64,000 nt of DNA, taken from contig CAJCIO010000055.1 in NCBI GenBank assembly GCA_903970465.1, forward strand, positions 34,623-98,622, in the 5' to 3' direction. The stretch comes from Gammaproteobacteria bacterium. GTDB taxonomy: Bacteria; Pseudomonadota; Gammaproteobacteria; Pseudomonadales; Pseudomonadaceae. A program made the position numbers and the translations under genes. The notes under the pieces are model-generated. The model was not told the DNA's origin and searched no databases. It saw only the letters and a program-made list of their open reading frames with translations. Of this stretch, positions 1-11,458 are shown one piece after another; position 1 is the first letter of the stretch, and the number at the start of each line of letters is the position of its first letter.

Positions 1-1
1 C

Positions 2-679
2 CTGCAATGGGGCTGTGAGCGCCTGGCAATGGTGGCCGACGCTCAGCAAGTGCGCGACGAAGTGCTCGCATATGCAGCGGCGCTGGGCGAGGGCGTGCTC
101 AAGCTGATCCTCACCCGTGGCGACAGCCCCCGTGGCTATGCCGCCGATCCTCAAGCGCCGGCGCGGCGTATTCTGCAAGCCAGCCCGTTGCCCAGCTATC
201 CGGCCGCTCACAGCACCGAGGGTGTGCAACTGTTCCCTTGCCGCACGCGCCTGGCCGAGCAACCGCTGCTGGCCGGGCTCAAGCATCTCAATCGTCTGGA
301 GCAAGTGCTGGCACGCAACGAGTGGCAGGGCAGCGCCTATGCCGAGGGTTTGATGTGCGACTTGCAGGGCCGGGTGATCGAAGGTGTCTACAGCAACCTG
401 TTCCTGGTCCGTGACGCTGTGTTGCATACAGCCGATCTTGTGCGCTGTGGCGTCGCCGGTACCTTGCGTGCCGAGCTACTGGCGCAGGCGCAAGGGCTGG
501 ATCTCCAGGTAAAAGTGTGTGATTTGACGTTGCAGGATCTCGCCGATGCAGACGAAGTCTTCGTCTGCAACAGTGTCTACGGCATCTGGCCAGTGCTTGG
601 CGTCGATGCGCTCCGCTGGCCGGCCGGCCCGGTGACCCGTAAACTGCAAACCCTCGCCTGTGCACTATTGGACCTGTGA
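2..679 (+). CDS. pabC: aminodeoxychorismate lyase (5'-truncated by window edge)
   Basis: PabC is a PLP enzyme that splits 4-amino-4-deoxychorismate into pyruvate and p-aminobenzoate for folate synthesis. The reading frame is open from base 2, so the first in-frame ATG (base 29) is internal; about 45 N-terminal residues lie outside the window, judging by the usual length near 270 aa. The fold-type IV aminotransferase signature is visible: the PLP lysine in GLKHLNRLEQ, then the EGVYSNLF strand and the CGVAGTLR loop. It ends 3 bp before mltG, matching the pabC-mltG-tmk-holB operon typical of gammaproteobacteria. The family call is firm; only the N-terminus is missing. Confidence 0.93.
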   Translation: MQWGCERLAMVADAQQVRDEVLAYAAALGEGVLKLILTRGDSPRGYAADPQAPARRILQASPLPSYPAAHSTEGVQLFPCRTRLAEQPLLAGLKHLNRLEQVLARNEWQGSAYAEGLMCDLQGRVIEGVYSNLFLVRDAVLHTADLVRCGVAGTLRAELLAQAQGLDLQVKVCDLTLQDLADADEVFVCNSVYGIWPVLGVDALRWPAGPVTRKLQTLACALLDL

Positions 680-682
680 TCT

Positions 683-3436
<2,754 letters not shown>

Positions 3437-3558
3437 GGGAGCATTGTGGTATTTTGACTGTCTGATATTCAAAGTGCCATCAGTTAGCGTTATTGCTTCA
3501 GTCGATTCAACCCAGCGTGTCCGTGGCCTCTATGCCCGGCCGCAGTGAAGGAAGCCGC

Positions 3559-3915
3559 ATGAACCAGCCAGTCAACCCGGGCCCGCGCAACGGTATCCTG
3601 TCCCTGACCATCAAGGACAAGGCCGTGCTGTATGCGGCCTACATGCCTTTCATCAAGAACGGCGGCCTGTTCATTCCCACCAGCAAGAGCTACAAGCTGG
3701 GCGACGAGCTGTTCATGCTCCTCAACTTGATGGATGAAGGCGAGAAGATTCCCGTGGCCGGCAAGGTCGCCTGGATCACCCCCAAGGGCGCCCAGGGCAA
3801 CCGCGCCGCCGGTGTCGGCGTGCAGTTCAACGACGGTGACGACACCGCGCGCAACAAGATTGAAACCTACCTGGCCGGCGCCCTGAAGTCCGACCGTCCC
3901 ACTCATACGATGTAG
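3559..3915 (+). CDS. pilZ: PilZ, type IV pilus biogenesis protein
   Basis: This is a 118-aa single PilZ domain that opens with NPGPRNGILSLTIKDK. In Pseudomonas and Xanthomonas the founding PilZ protein is needed for type IV pilus assembly but does not bind c-di-GMP. The sequence agrees: the RxxxR and (D/N)xSxxG binding motifs are absent and the second site reads FIKNGGLFI. The ATG at 3559 was chosen because it gives the family N-terminus; an upstream in-frame start at 3493 would add 22 unconserved residues. It lies 122 bp after holB and 6 bp before tatD. Confidence 0.93.
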   Translation: MNQPVNPGPRNGILSLTIKDKAVLYAAYMPFIKNGGLFIPTSKSYKLGDELFMLLNLMDEGEKIPVAGKVAWITPKGAQGNRAAGVGVQFNDGDDTARNKIETYLAGALKSDRPTHTM

Positions 3916-3921
3916 TTGCCC

Positions 3922-4719
3922 ATGTCTGCCGATAGCCGTTTGCTCGTTGATTCCCACTGCCACCTCGACCGCCTCGACCTGACCGCCCACGACGGTTCGT
4001 TGGACCGCGCTTTGGACGCCGCACGGGCCCGGGGTGTGAAGCATTTCCTGTGCATCGGGGTGAGTGCCGACAACGCGGCGGCGGTGAAAGCCTTGGCCGA
4101 TCAGTATGACGATGTGGATTGCTCCGTCGGCATTCACCCACTGGACCTCAAGCCTGGTGAAGCGCCGGCGCTGGACTGGCTGCTGCGCGAGCTGGATCAC
4201 CCGCGTGTAGTGGCCATCGGAGAAACTGGCCTGGATTATCACTACGAGCCCGAGGCGGCAGAGCTGCAGCAGGCATCGTTCCGCTTGCACCTGCAAGCGG
4301 CCAACGCTACCGGCAAGCCGGTGATCGTGCATACCCGCGGGGCGCGCGCCGATACGCTGGCGTTGTTGCGCGAAGCACAGTTGCCGCAGGGCGGTGTGCT
4401 GCACTGCTTTACCGAAGATTGGGACATGGCCAAGGCAGCGCTGGACCTGGGCTTCTATATCTCGTTGTCCGGCATCGTCACCTTTCGCAATGCCGACGCC
4501 CTGCGCGATGTTGCGCGGCAGGTACCGGCCGACCGCCTGCTGGTCGAGACCGACTCACCGTATCTGGCGCCTATTCCATACCGCGGCAAGCCCAACCTGC
4601 CGCAGTACGTGCGCGAGGTGGCCGAGTACCTTGCCATGCTGCGCGGGGTGTCGTACGAGGCGTTCGCGGCGCAGACCACCGAGAACTTCAAGCGCTTGTT
4701 CCCGTTGGCGCATCTCTAG
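3922..4719 (+). CDS. TatD family metal-dependent DNase (YcfH-like)
   Basis: This TatD-family hydrolase is a TIM-barrel, two-metal enzyme associated with 3'-5' exonuclease and DNA-repair activity. Metal ligands visible in order are HCH in VDSHCHLD (residues about 13-15), Glu in GETGLDYHY, His in HTRGA, His in LHCF, and Asp in VETDSPYLAP. The ATG at 3922 is preferred over an in-frame TTG 6 bp upstream. The 265-aa length is typical. It follows pilZ closely in the holB-pilZ-tatD order seen across Pseudomonas. The physiological substrate of this paralogue is not known. Confidence 0.92.
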   Translation: MSADSRLLVDSHCHLDRLDLTAHDGSLDRALDAARARGVKHFLCIGVSADNAAAVKALADQYDDVDCSVGIHPLDLKPGEAPALDWLLRELDHPRVVAIGETGLDYHYEPEAAELQQASFRLHLQAANATGKPVIVHTRGARADTLALLREAQLPQGGVLHCFTEDWDMAKAALDLGFYISLSGIVTFRNADALRDVARQVPADRLLVETDSPYLAPIPYRGKPNLPQYVREVAEYLAMLRGVSYEAFAAQTTENFKRLFPLAHL

Positions 4720-4720
4720 A

Positions 4721-4747
4721 AGCTTCGCGGGTAGAACCCACTCCCAA
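4721..4747. repeat. REP palindrome, degenerate single copy
   Basis: A half-site resembling the window's main REP family (cgcgggNagaacccNctccca) sits immediately after the tatD stop. It is unpaired and has mismatches, so it is probably a decayed copy. Confidence 0.6.
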
Positions 4748-4811
4748 ATGAGCATGCATTCCAACCCATGGGGCCCCGTGCAGCCTTTTGCCATCGATCT
4801 GAACCTTCAGG

Positions 4812-4932
4812 CAAAAAAAACCCGGGTTCTGGGGGGGGAATCCGGGTTAAGACCATTAGGAGTAAAACAAAGGCGCGCGGTCCATCGACACCTTTATTGG
4901 CACGTCACTTGGGGGATATGGCGCGTCAACAT
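4812..4932 (-). ncRNA. rgsA: small RNA RgsA (P16)
   Basis: About 120 nt of non-coding sequence between tatD and a TetR gene, on the minus strand, has the form of an sRNA gene. It starts just downstream of a sigma-S-like CGATACT box and ends in an intrinsic terminator with eight U residues. RgsA, the stress-responsive sRNA controlled by Gac/Rsm and RpoS, occupies this same tatD-side intergenic position in P. aeruginosa and P. fluorescens, to my recollection, and is about 120 nt. Position, length and strand therefore agree. Identity rests on synteny and architecture rather than on an alignment; the exact 5' end is inferred. Confidence 0.68.
4813..4848 (-). terminator. intrinsic terminator of RgsA
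   Basis: Read on the minus strand, AACCCGG pairs with CCGGGTT around a C-rich loop, and the stem is followed directly by a run of eight T. On the plus strand the T-run would precede the hairpin, which fixes the direction. Confidence 0.82.
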
Positions 4933-4937
4933 TCTTG

Positions 4938-4944
4938 AGTATCG
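4938..4944 (-). promoter_or_regulatory. candidate -10 box (sigma-S-like) of RgsA
   Basis: The heptamer CGATACT on the minus strand resembles the extended sigma-S -10 (CTATACT) and would place the start near 4932, giving a transcript of about 120 nt up to the terminator. No clear -35 is visible, which is common for sigma-S promoters. Confidence 0.45.
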
Positions 4945-5109
4945 TTGAGGTTTGGCAGTGCGCCAGTGTTGGTTGATCGTTTTTTAAACAACTTTGAAAT
5001 AGGCGCGGCGCTGCTCAGCACCAATGCCCCCATCCTCCTTAAAGTGCGCCTTGGCAACGGATGATCCGTGCAATTTCACGCCAGACAGGCATAATACTTC
5101 GCTTCGATT

Positions 5110-5763
5110 TTGACCCAGTCCTTCTTTATGCAGAAAGAACCCCGCAAGGTCCGCGAGTTTCGACGCCGCGAACAGGAAATTCTCGACACCGCCCTCAAGC
5201 TCTTCCTCGAGCAAGGGGAAGACAGCGTCACGGTGGAAATGATCGCCGATGCCGTGGGTATCGGCAAAGGTACGATCTACAAGCACTTCAAGTCCAAGGC
5301 CGAGATCTATCTGCGCCTGATGCTCGACTATGAGCGCGATCTGAACCAACTGCTGCTGTCGTCCGATGTCGAGAATGACCGCGAGTCCTTGTCGCGCGCC
5401 TATTTCGAGTTCCGCATGCGCGATCCTCAGCGTTATCGGCTGTTCGATCGTCTCGAAGAAAAAGTCGTCAAGGGCAATCAGGTACCGGAGATGGTCGAGG
5501 AGTTGCACGCTATCCGTGCCTCGAACTTCGAGCATCTGACCCAGCTGATCAAGGGTCGCATCGACGAAGGCAAGCTGGAAGACGTGCCGCCGTACTTCCA
5601 TTACTGCGCTGCCTGGGCGTTGGTGCATGGCGCGGTGGCGCTGTATCACTCGCCGTTCTGGAGCAACGTGCTGGAAGATCAGGAGGGCTTCTTTCAGTTC
5701 CTCATGGACATCGGCGTGCGCATGGGCAACAAGCGCAAGCGCGATAGCGATCCGGTGGCCTGA
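5110..5763 (+). CDS. TetR/AcrR family transcriptional regulator
   Basis: A 217-aa TetR-type repressor. The N-terminal helix-turn-helix covers residues about 20-65, with the typical EMIADAVGIGKGTIYKHFKSK recognition region. The C-terminal ligand domain contains the stretch VPPYFHYCAAWALVHG. The frame can start at TTG 5110 or ATG 5128 (MQKEPRK); neither has a strong ribosome binding site, and an AT-rich CATAAT just upstream of 5110 may mean a very short leader. It stands next to rgsA as in other pseudomonads. Its ligand and targets cannot be read from the sequence. Confidence 0.88.
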   Translation: MTQSFFMQKEPRKVREFRRREQEILDTALKLFLEQGEDSVTVEMIADAVGIGKGTIYKHFKSKAEIYLRLMLDYERDLNQLLLSSDVENDRESLSRAYFEFRMRDPQRYRLFDRLEEKVVKGNQVPEMVEELHAIRASNFEHLTQLIKGRIDEGKLEDVPPYFHYCAAWALVHGAVALYHSPFWSNVLEDQEGFFQFLMDIGVRMGNKRKRDSDPVA

Positions 5764-5792
5764 GGCGAGTTCTCCGCTGGCCTCAAGGGGCC

Positions 5793-5860
5793 TTTCGCGG
5801 GCAGAGCCCGCTCCCACAGTATTACGCGTGTCCTTGTGGGAGCCGGCTCTGCCGGCGAAG
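5793..5860. repeat. REP doublet (inverted pair)
   Basis: Two REP copies face each other: cgcgggcagagcccgctcc and, 20 bp on, gggagccggctctgccggcg. Each forms its own hairpin and the pair forms a larger inverted repeat (BIME). It lies between the TetR gene and the following lipoprotein gene. Confidence 0.85.
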
Positions 5861-5963
5861 AAGCCATTGCGAGCACTGCAAATTTTCCTCCTGCCCCAAG
5901 ACTGGCGCAAAAGCTGCATCACGCCGCTTATTCGCCGGTTTTTCGTCGCCGGTCTCTGGAGGA

Positions 5964-6569
5964 ATGATGCGTAATCTGCTCTTGGTACTGGCGCTTGCAG
6001 CGCTGGGCGGTTGTATGAGCGTCAGTGACATGGGCACGGTGGCGCACGATCAGTTGAGCGATGCCGGGGTGCTGGATCACAGCGAAACCAAGCGTTCGAC
6101 CAATTTCCGTCTGCAACCCGACTCGTTCATGTTCATCGCCCAGGGCGCCTTCGTGCCGCCCGGCGGTTCCTACCCGCGCCCTAACGTGGTGGCCGAGGAA
6201 GCCTTCAACGGCTTTATCCAGTACTTCCCCATGGTTCGCCGTGCCCGTGCCCCTGAAGGCCTGGACGACGCCATGAACGAGGCCCGTGAAGCTGGCGCTC
6301 ACTACCTGTTGTACACCCGCTTTGCCAATGCGGATGATCGTATTGGCACTACCGACGAATGGCAGGACCAAGAGGCCGTTGATCGCCTTGGCGTCGACCA
6401 CGCCGTCATTCAGGTGATGGTGATCGAGACCAGTACCCGCTATTTGATCGACACAGCGACGATCCGGCTGCGAGGCGGTTTTCTGACGTTGTACGACAAA
6501 AAGCCGCAGGATTTGCTTGGGCCACCCCTGACCGATTACGCTCGACGTTTGCTGGGTGTAGAGCGTTAG
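5964..6569 (+). CDS. DUF4823 family lipoprotein
   Basis: A 201-aa predicted lipoprotein. The signal peptide ends in a lipobox, ALGGC, with the lipidated cysteine at residue 17 (16 if the second ATG is used). The mature part resembles the DUF4823 family found in Pseudomonas, with a compact alpha/beta domain and no catalytic motif I can name. A GGAGG sequence runs directly into the paired ATGATG, so the second ATG (5967) may be preferred. Residues after the cysteine are MSV rather than an aspartate, so outer-membrane sorting is likely. Function is unknown. Confidence 0.8.
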   Translation: MMRNLLLVLALAALGGCMSVSDMGTVAHDQLSDAGVLDHSETKRSTNFRLQPDSFMFIAQGAFVPPGGSYPRPNVVAEEAFNGFIQYFPMVRRARAPEGLDDAMNEAREAGAHYLLYTRFANADDRIGTTDEWQDQEAVDRLGVDHAVIQVMVIETSTRYLIDTATIRLRGGFLTLYDKKPQDLLGPPLTDYARRLLGVER

Positions 6570-6643
6570 TCACGGAGTCAGGCAATCGGCTTGCTCTGCG
6601 CTGACGATGCTCGGCCCCCGTCGGCGTCTTCGAGGAGCGTGTA

Positions 6644-7210
6644 ATGCCAGCTGCCAGCGATCTATTGGCGCAGATTCCACCCGCCAAGGGCCCAGCCCCC
6701 GTGCATTTGTGGAATCCGGATTTCTGCGGCGACATCGACATGCGTATCGCCCGCGACGGTACCTGGTTCTATCAGGGCACGCCAATCGGCCGGGCCCCCA
6801 TGGTACGGCTGTTTTCCACCATCCTGCGGCGCGACGGCGATGATTATTTTCTGGTGACGCCGGTGGAAAAAGTCGGCATCCAGGTCGAGGACGCACCCTT
6901 CGTGGCGATTCGCCTGGAAGTCGAAGGGGAGGGCGAGCAACAGTGCCTGCGCTTTTTCACCAATGTCGATGACAACTGCGACGCCGATGCCGATCACCCT
7001 CTTCGCGTGCACATTGACGTCGACAGTCAGGAGCCTTCGCCCTACGTGCGGGTGCGGACCAACCTGGAGGCGCTGATCCATCGCAACGTCTTCTACCAGT
7101 TGGTCGACCTGGCGGTCACGCGACAGATCGATGGTCAGTCCTGGCTCGGCGTGTGGAGCCACGGCCAGTTCTTTCCTGTCGGGCCAGAGCCGGAAGGACC
7201 GCCGGACTGA
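6644..7210 (+). CDS. DUF1285 domain protein
   Basis: A 188-aa cytoplasmic protein of the DUF1285 family, which is widespread in proteobacteria. The characteristic N-terminal segment, with [15 protein letters not shown] and then FYQGTPI, is present. The rest is beta-rich with many acidic residues. A good ribosome site (AGGAG) lies 6 nt before the ATG. It follows the lipoprotein gene by 74 bp on the same strand and converges on the EAL-CBS-GGDEF gene 21 bp away. No enzymatic role is established for this family, and I see no catalytic signature. Confidence 0.85.
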   Translation: MPAASDLLAQIPPAKGPAPVHLWNPDFCGDIDMRIARDGTWFYQGTPIGRAPMVRLFSTILRRDGDDYFLVTPVEKVGIQVEDAPFVAIRLEVEGEGEQQCLRFFTNVDDNCDADADHPLRVHIDVDSQEPSPYVRVRTNLEALIHRNVFYQLVDLAVTRQIDGQSWLGVWSHGQFFPVGPEPEGPPD

Positions 7211-7231
7211 TGCCTGGCCACAGGGTAAGCC

Positions 7232-9013
7232 TCAAGGCGCGTACATACCTGTTTGGCCCACGGCACTCGCGGCCTCGATCACATGCACGCTGTACCCCGG
7301 CACTTTCTTGGCCAGATGCTTGGCCTGCGACGCCATTTCCGCGAGCACCTGGGCATCCAGGTCGGGGCAATCCCGGGCGTGCAGGGCGACCACGCCAATC
7401 GACAGTGACAGCAGCGGGAATTCTTCGCGCACGCCCTGGCGGTTATGGCTGACGAAGTACCCCGCATCCAGATGCTCGGCACGGTAGAACCGCCGACACT
7501 GCATCTGGAACTCCTCGAACAACTGCCCCAACCGCTTGCGCCAGTCGCTGGAGCCGAGCACCAACATGAAATCATCACCGCCAATGTGTCCGACGAAATC
7601 ACGGCTGGGGTCGATGCGCTCGCTCAAGCAGTGGGCCAGGCACAGCAGCACTTCATCACCGCGCGCGTAGCCATACAGGTCGTTGTAGGGCTTGAAGCTG
7701 TCGATGTCGACGTAGCAGATCGCCGCCGCCAGGTTTTGCTGCAGCAGGCGCGTCAGGCACTGCTGGATCGGCACGTTGCCTGGCAGCAGGGTCAGCGGGT
7801 TGGCATAGCGTGCCTGCTGGATCTTCAGTTCGGTGATCAGCTTGAGCACGTCGATCACCCGTCCGAGGCCTAGATAACACCCGTTCTGGGTGATGATGAA
7901 GTCTTCCTCGATACGCTGCCGCGCGCGGCTGGTGATCAAGCGACTGACCTGCTGCAGGGAATGGCTCAGCTCCACCGCGAGAAAATCATCGGTCATCAGG
8001 CGGCTGATCGGCTTGCGAGCGTACAGCTCGGTGGCAAAGGGCTTGAGCAGCGCATCAGACAGCGAATGCCGATGCACGATACCGACAGGGCGCTGCTGGT
8101 CGTCGAGCACCGCCAGCGAGTTCAGATTGGCTTGCAGGCCAAACGCCTCGAGCACCTTGGGCGTCGGCGTGTCGCTGGGTACTGCGGCCTGGTCGATCAG
8201 CAGGTCAGACAGGTTGCGCCGCTCTTCGGTCAAGGAAGGCGTGCCGCTGGTCAGGCGTGGTAGAAGGCTGCGGGCATCCCGTGGCGGTGTTTCCTGCGGC
8301 CGGCACAACAGATAGCCCTGGATCAGATCGACGCCCATGTCACTGAGCACGGCCAGCTCTTCGACCAGTTCTATGCCCTCGGCGATTACCACCGCACGCG
8401 AGGCGCGTGCGATCTGCAGGATGGAGCCGACGAACTCGCGTTTTACCGCGTCCTGGTGGATGCCGTCGATGAAGTGCCGGTCGATCTTCACGTAGTCGGG
8501 GCGCAGCTCCGACCAAAGGCGCAGGCTGGAATAACCCGCGCCCAGGTCATCCAACGCAATCGAGAAGCCCATGGCACGGTAGTGATGCAGGGCAGTGTGA
8601 AGCATATTGAAGTCGTCGGTCGGGGTCTGCTCGGTGAGCTCGATCACCACCTGGCTGGGCGAGATGCCATAGCGCTGCAACAGCGACAAGGTCCGCCCTG
8701 ACTGATGCAGGGGTTCGAGCAGCGACTCGGGGGAGACGTTGAGGAACAGCTTGGCGTCGAGTTTCTGGTCACTGAAGCTGCGGCAGGCTTTTTCACGACA
8801 GGCCATTTCCAGCTCGCTCAGGCGACCGGCATGGCGGGCCGCGGCAAACAGGTTGATGGGCGAGTGCAGAGGGCTGTTCGAAGGGCCGCGACTGAGCGCT
8901 TCGTAACCGAGGATGCGTCGCTCGGACAGCGAGACGATGGGCTGGAACAGGCTGTGGAGGCTGCCTTGGGCAAGGATCGTCCCCAACGCGCTGAGCTGTT
9001 CGGTAATGGTCAT
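7232..9013 (-). CDS. EAL-CBS-GGDEF c-di-GMP turnover protein
   Basis: A 593-aa soluble protein with three parts: an EAL phosphodiesterase domain (residues about 15-245), a pair of CBS domains (about 265-400), and a GGDEF domain (about 415-580). EAL catalytic motifs look intact: YEALSRG, LFLNVSP, IELTEQ, DDLGAG, VKID, AEGIE and IQGY, so c-di-GMP hydrolysis is likely. The cyclase signature is GGDDF, an accepted variant, but the RxxD inhibitory site reads PSRD, so product inhibition may be lost. CBS domains usually sense adenylates. The ATG at 9013 has AGGA in front; a TTG 21 bp upstream is less likely. It lies beside prc, as in P. aeruginosa. Confidence 0.92.
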   Translation of the reverse strand: MTITEQLSALGTILAQGSLHSLFQPIVSLSERRILGYEALSRGPSNSPLHSPINLFAAARHAGRLSELEMACREKACRSFSDQKLDAKLFLNVSPESLLEPLHQSGRTLSLLQRYGISPSQVVIELTEQTPTDDFNMLHTALHHYRAMGFSIALDDLGAGYSSLRLWSELRPDYVKIDRHFIDGIHQDAVKREFVGSILQIARASRAVVIAEGIELVEELAVLSDMGVDLIQGYLLCRPQETPPRDARSLLPRLTSGTPSLTEERRNLSDLLIDQAAVPSDTPTPKVLEAFGLQANLNSLAVLDDQQRPVGIVHRHSLSDALLKPFATELYARKPISRLMTDDFLAVELSHSLQQVSRLITSRARQRIEEDFIITQNGCYLGLGRVIDVLKLITELKIQQARYANPLTLLPGNVPIQQCLTRLLQQNLAAAICYVDIDSFKPYNDLYGYARGDEVLLCLAHCLSERIDPSRDFVGHIGGDDFMLVLGSSDWRKRLGQLFEEFQMQCRRFYRAEHLDAGYFVSHNRQGVREEFPLLSLSIGVVALHARDCPDLDAQVLAEMASQAKHLAKKVPGYSVHVIEAASAVGQTGMYAP

Positions 9014-9039
9014 GAAATCCTCACTGACGCGCAACCATG

Positions 9040-9126
9040 TAGCGAGGGGGCTTGCCCCCGATGCCGGTATGCCGCCGATATTACCGGCAATGACATATCG
9101 CTATCGGGGGCAAACCCCCTCGCTAA
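9040..9126. repeat. REP doublet, tagcgaggggcttgccccc family
   Basis: A second REP family: tagcgagggggcttgccccc and its inverted copy gggggcaaaccccctcgcta flank a smaller inner palindrome (gccggtat/attaccggc). It lies between the start of the EAL-CBS-GGDEF gene and the prc terminator. The sequence differs from the commoner cgcgggcagagccc family in this window. Confidence 0.82.
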
Positions 9127-9142
9127 GGAGTTCTGCAGGCAT

Positions 9143-9172
9143 AAAAAAACCGGGCGCCTTGTGGGCGCCCGG
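9143..9172 (-). terminator. intrinsic terminator downstream of prc
   Basis: On the minus strand CCGGGCGCC-cacaa-GGCGCCCGG forms a perfect 9-bp stem followed by seven T. It lies about 65 bp past the prc stop and fits termination of that gene. Confidence 0.9.
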
Positions 9173-9237
9173 CTATTTCACGACAGCTTCATGACTGTTT
9201 GATGACGGATCGCCATCATTTAGCCTGCTTCATCGCA

Positions 9238-11319
9238 CTACTTCTTGGCCACCGTGGTGTTCAAGCGCAGATAGTCCAACAGGATACGCCCGGTTTCGCT
9301 CAGATAGGCGTCGTTCTCAGGTTTGGAATCGTTCGGATCCGTCGCCGGGGCGTCCTCGTCTTCCTTTTTCAGCTCGGTCAACGGCGCTTCGCCTTTGGCC
9401 TTGCGCCGGGTGTTTTCAAGCGCCAACTGCTGGTTCTCGATGTCGGTGTGCTGCTTGCGACGCACCGCTTCGTTCAAGCTGACGGTTTTTTCTTCCATCA
9501 GCTTCTGTGCAAGGGCCAGGCGATCGCGGATGAAGATGAACTCCGGATCGTTGTCGGTGCGCTTGTCATGCAGCGCCTTGAGCTGGGCCAGGAATGGCTT
9601 GAACGGATCGGTTTCGGGCTTGATCGCCGGGCGGATGGTGTCCCACGGCATGGCCTCGGGCAACGCGCTTTCGCCGATTTCCTTGGTATCGATAATCGAC
9701 GGGTAGGCAATGTCCGGCAGTACGCCCTGATGCTGGGTGCTCTGCCCGGAAACCCGGTAGAACTTGGCCAGAGTCAGTTTCAGCTCGCCATGGTTGAGCG
9801 GCTGGATGGTCTGCACGGTGCCCTTGCCGAACGTCTGGCCACCGATGATCAGCGCACGGTGATAGTCCTGCATGGCGCCGGCGAAAATTTCAGAAGCCGA
9901 GGCCGACAAGCGGTTGACCAGCAGCGCCATCGGGCCTTTGTAGAAGGCACCCGGGCTTTCGTCCTCGAGGACGTCGACGCGACCGTCGCTGTTGCGCACC
10001 AGTACCGTCGGGCCTTTCTCGATGAACAGGCTGGTCAGTTCGGTGGCTTCCTGCAGGGAACCGCCGCCGTTGTTGCGCAGGTCGATGACCACGCCGTCGA
10101 CGTTTTCCTTCTGCAGCTCGGTCAGCAGTTTCTTGACGTCGCGGGTGGTGCTCTTGTAGTCCGGATCGCCCGCACGGAAGGCTTTGAAGTCCAGGTAGAA
10201 GGCCGGGATCTCGATCACCCCGAGCTTGTAGTCTTTGCCATCCTGCTTGAGGTTGAGGATCGACTTCTTGGCGGCCTGTTCTTCGAGCTTCACCGCTTCG
10301 CGGGTGATGGACACGATCTTGCTGGTCTGGTCGTTCGGCGCATTGGTATGCGGGATCACTTCCAGGCGTACCACGGAGCCCTTGGCGCCGCGGATCAGCT
10401 TGACCACTTCGTCCAGGCGCCAGCCGATCACGTCGACCATTTCCTTGTCGCCCTGGGCCACGCCGACGATCTTGTCGGACGGCGCCAGTTGCTTGGTCTT
10501 GTCGGCAGGACCGGCCGGTACCAGGCGCACGACCTTGACCTGATCGTTATCGCTCTGCAGCACAGCACCAATGCCTTCCAGCGACAGGCTCATGTTGATG
10601 TCGAAGTTTTCCGCGCTGTCAGGCGACAGGTAGTTGGTGTGCGGATCGTACGACTGGGCGAAGGTATTGATGTAGGCCTGGAAGATATCCTCGGCGCGGG
10701 TCTGGTCCAGACGCACCAGCTGATTCTTGTAGCGCTTGACCAGCAAGTCCTGAATGGCTTTCGGGTCTTTGCCGGCAATCTTCAACCGCAGGACTTCATC
10801 CATGACGCGTTTGCGCCACAGGGTGTCGAGTTCTGTCTTGTCTTTCGGCCACGGGTCGTTCTTGCGATCGACTTCAAGGGTCTCGTTGCCGTTGAAATCC
10901 ATCTTGTCGACGCCTTTGTCGAGCACTGTCAAGGCGAAGTCGAGACGCTCCTTGACGCGATCCAGATAGCGTTTGTAGATGGTGAAGCCCGCGTCCAGAT
11001 CACCTTTTTTGAGGAAATCGTCGAACTGGGTTTTCCATTTGTCGAATTCGGCAATGTCGCTAGCCATAAAGTAGCTGCGCGAGGGATCAAGCAGCTTCAG
11101 GTAGCTGTCATAGATGATGACCGAGCGGGCATCGTCCAGTGGCGGCTTGCTGTAGTGATGGCGTTTGAGGAGTTCGACGACGTTGAGACTGGCGATTACC
11201 TCATCGCGATCAGGCTGCAACTTGTCCCAGCTGTTGTCGGCAAAAGAATTGGCCGACATCGACAGGGTGCCGAGGCCAATGCACAGGGCGAGGGCGGAAC
11301 TGGGTAAGAAATGCTTCAT
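9238..11319 (-). CDS. prc: carboxy-terminal processing (tail-specific) protease
   Basis: Prc/Tsp is a periplasmic S41 serine protease that degrades misfolded envelope proteins and cuts regulators; in P. aeruginosa the counterpart (AlgO) influences sigma-22 control. The 693-aa product has a signal peptide ending near NSFA, a PDZ domain (about residues 240-330) and the S41 core, with the serine in RLSASASEIFAGA and the lysine in FGKGTVQ. The ATG at 11319 (MKHFLPSS) gives a clean signal peptide; an ATG at 11352 adds 11 residues. The C-terminus is the DUF3340 region. A terminator follows. Confidence 0.95.
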   Translation of the reverse strand: MKHFLPSSALALCIGLGTLSMSANSFADNSWDKLQPDRDEVIASLNVVELLKRHHYSKPPLDDARSVIIYDSYLKLLDPSRSYFMASDIAEFDKWKTQFDDFLKKGDLDAGFTIYKRYLDRVKERLDFALTVLDKGVDKMDFNGNETLEVDRKNDPWPKDKTELDTLWRKRVMDEVLRLKIAGKDPKAIQDLLVKRYKNQLVRLDQTRAEDIFQAYINTFAQSYDPHTNYLSPDSAENFDINMSLSLEGIGAVLQSDNDQVKVVRLVPAGPADKTKQLAPSDKIVGVAQGDKEMVDVIGWRLDEVVKLIRGAKGSVVRLEVIPHTNAPNDQTSKIVSITREAVKLEEQAAKKSILNLKQDGKDYKLGVIEIPAFYLDFKAFRAGDPDYKSTTRDVKKLLTELQKENVDGVVIDLRNNGGGSLQEATELTSLFIEKGPTVLVRNSDGRVDVLEDESPGAFYKGPMALLVNRLSASASEIFAGAMQDYHRALIIGGQTFGKGTVQTIQPLNHGELKLTLAKFYRVSGQSTQHQGVLPDIAYPSIIDTKEIGESALPEAMPWDTIRPAIKPETDPFKPFLAQLKALHDKRTDNDPEFIFIRDRLALAQKLMEEKTVSLNEAVRRKQHTDIENQQLALENTRRKAKGEAPLTELKKEDEDAPATDPNDSKPENDAYLSETGRILLDYLRLNTTVAKK

Positions 11320-11458
11320 GCTGATTCGACGCGGGGGCAATTGATAACGCATATTAGGCCGTCTTTGAATTCGCCGGTTCCGTTGAAGCCGGACGCATAA
11401 TGCGAAAAGCCCGGTGCGAAGGCGCCAGGCTCAGTCATGAGTCAACTATGGAGGCACT

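Noticed and set aside
9199..11307. 702-codon plus-strand frame opposite prc
   Set aside because: Shadow of prc codons; no recognisable domain, composition rich in Val/Gln/His/Gly as expected of antisense frames.
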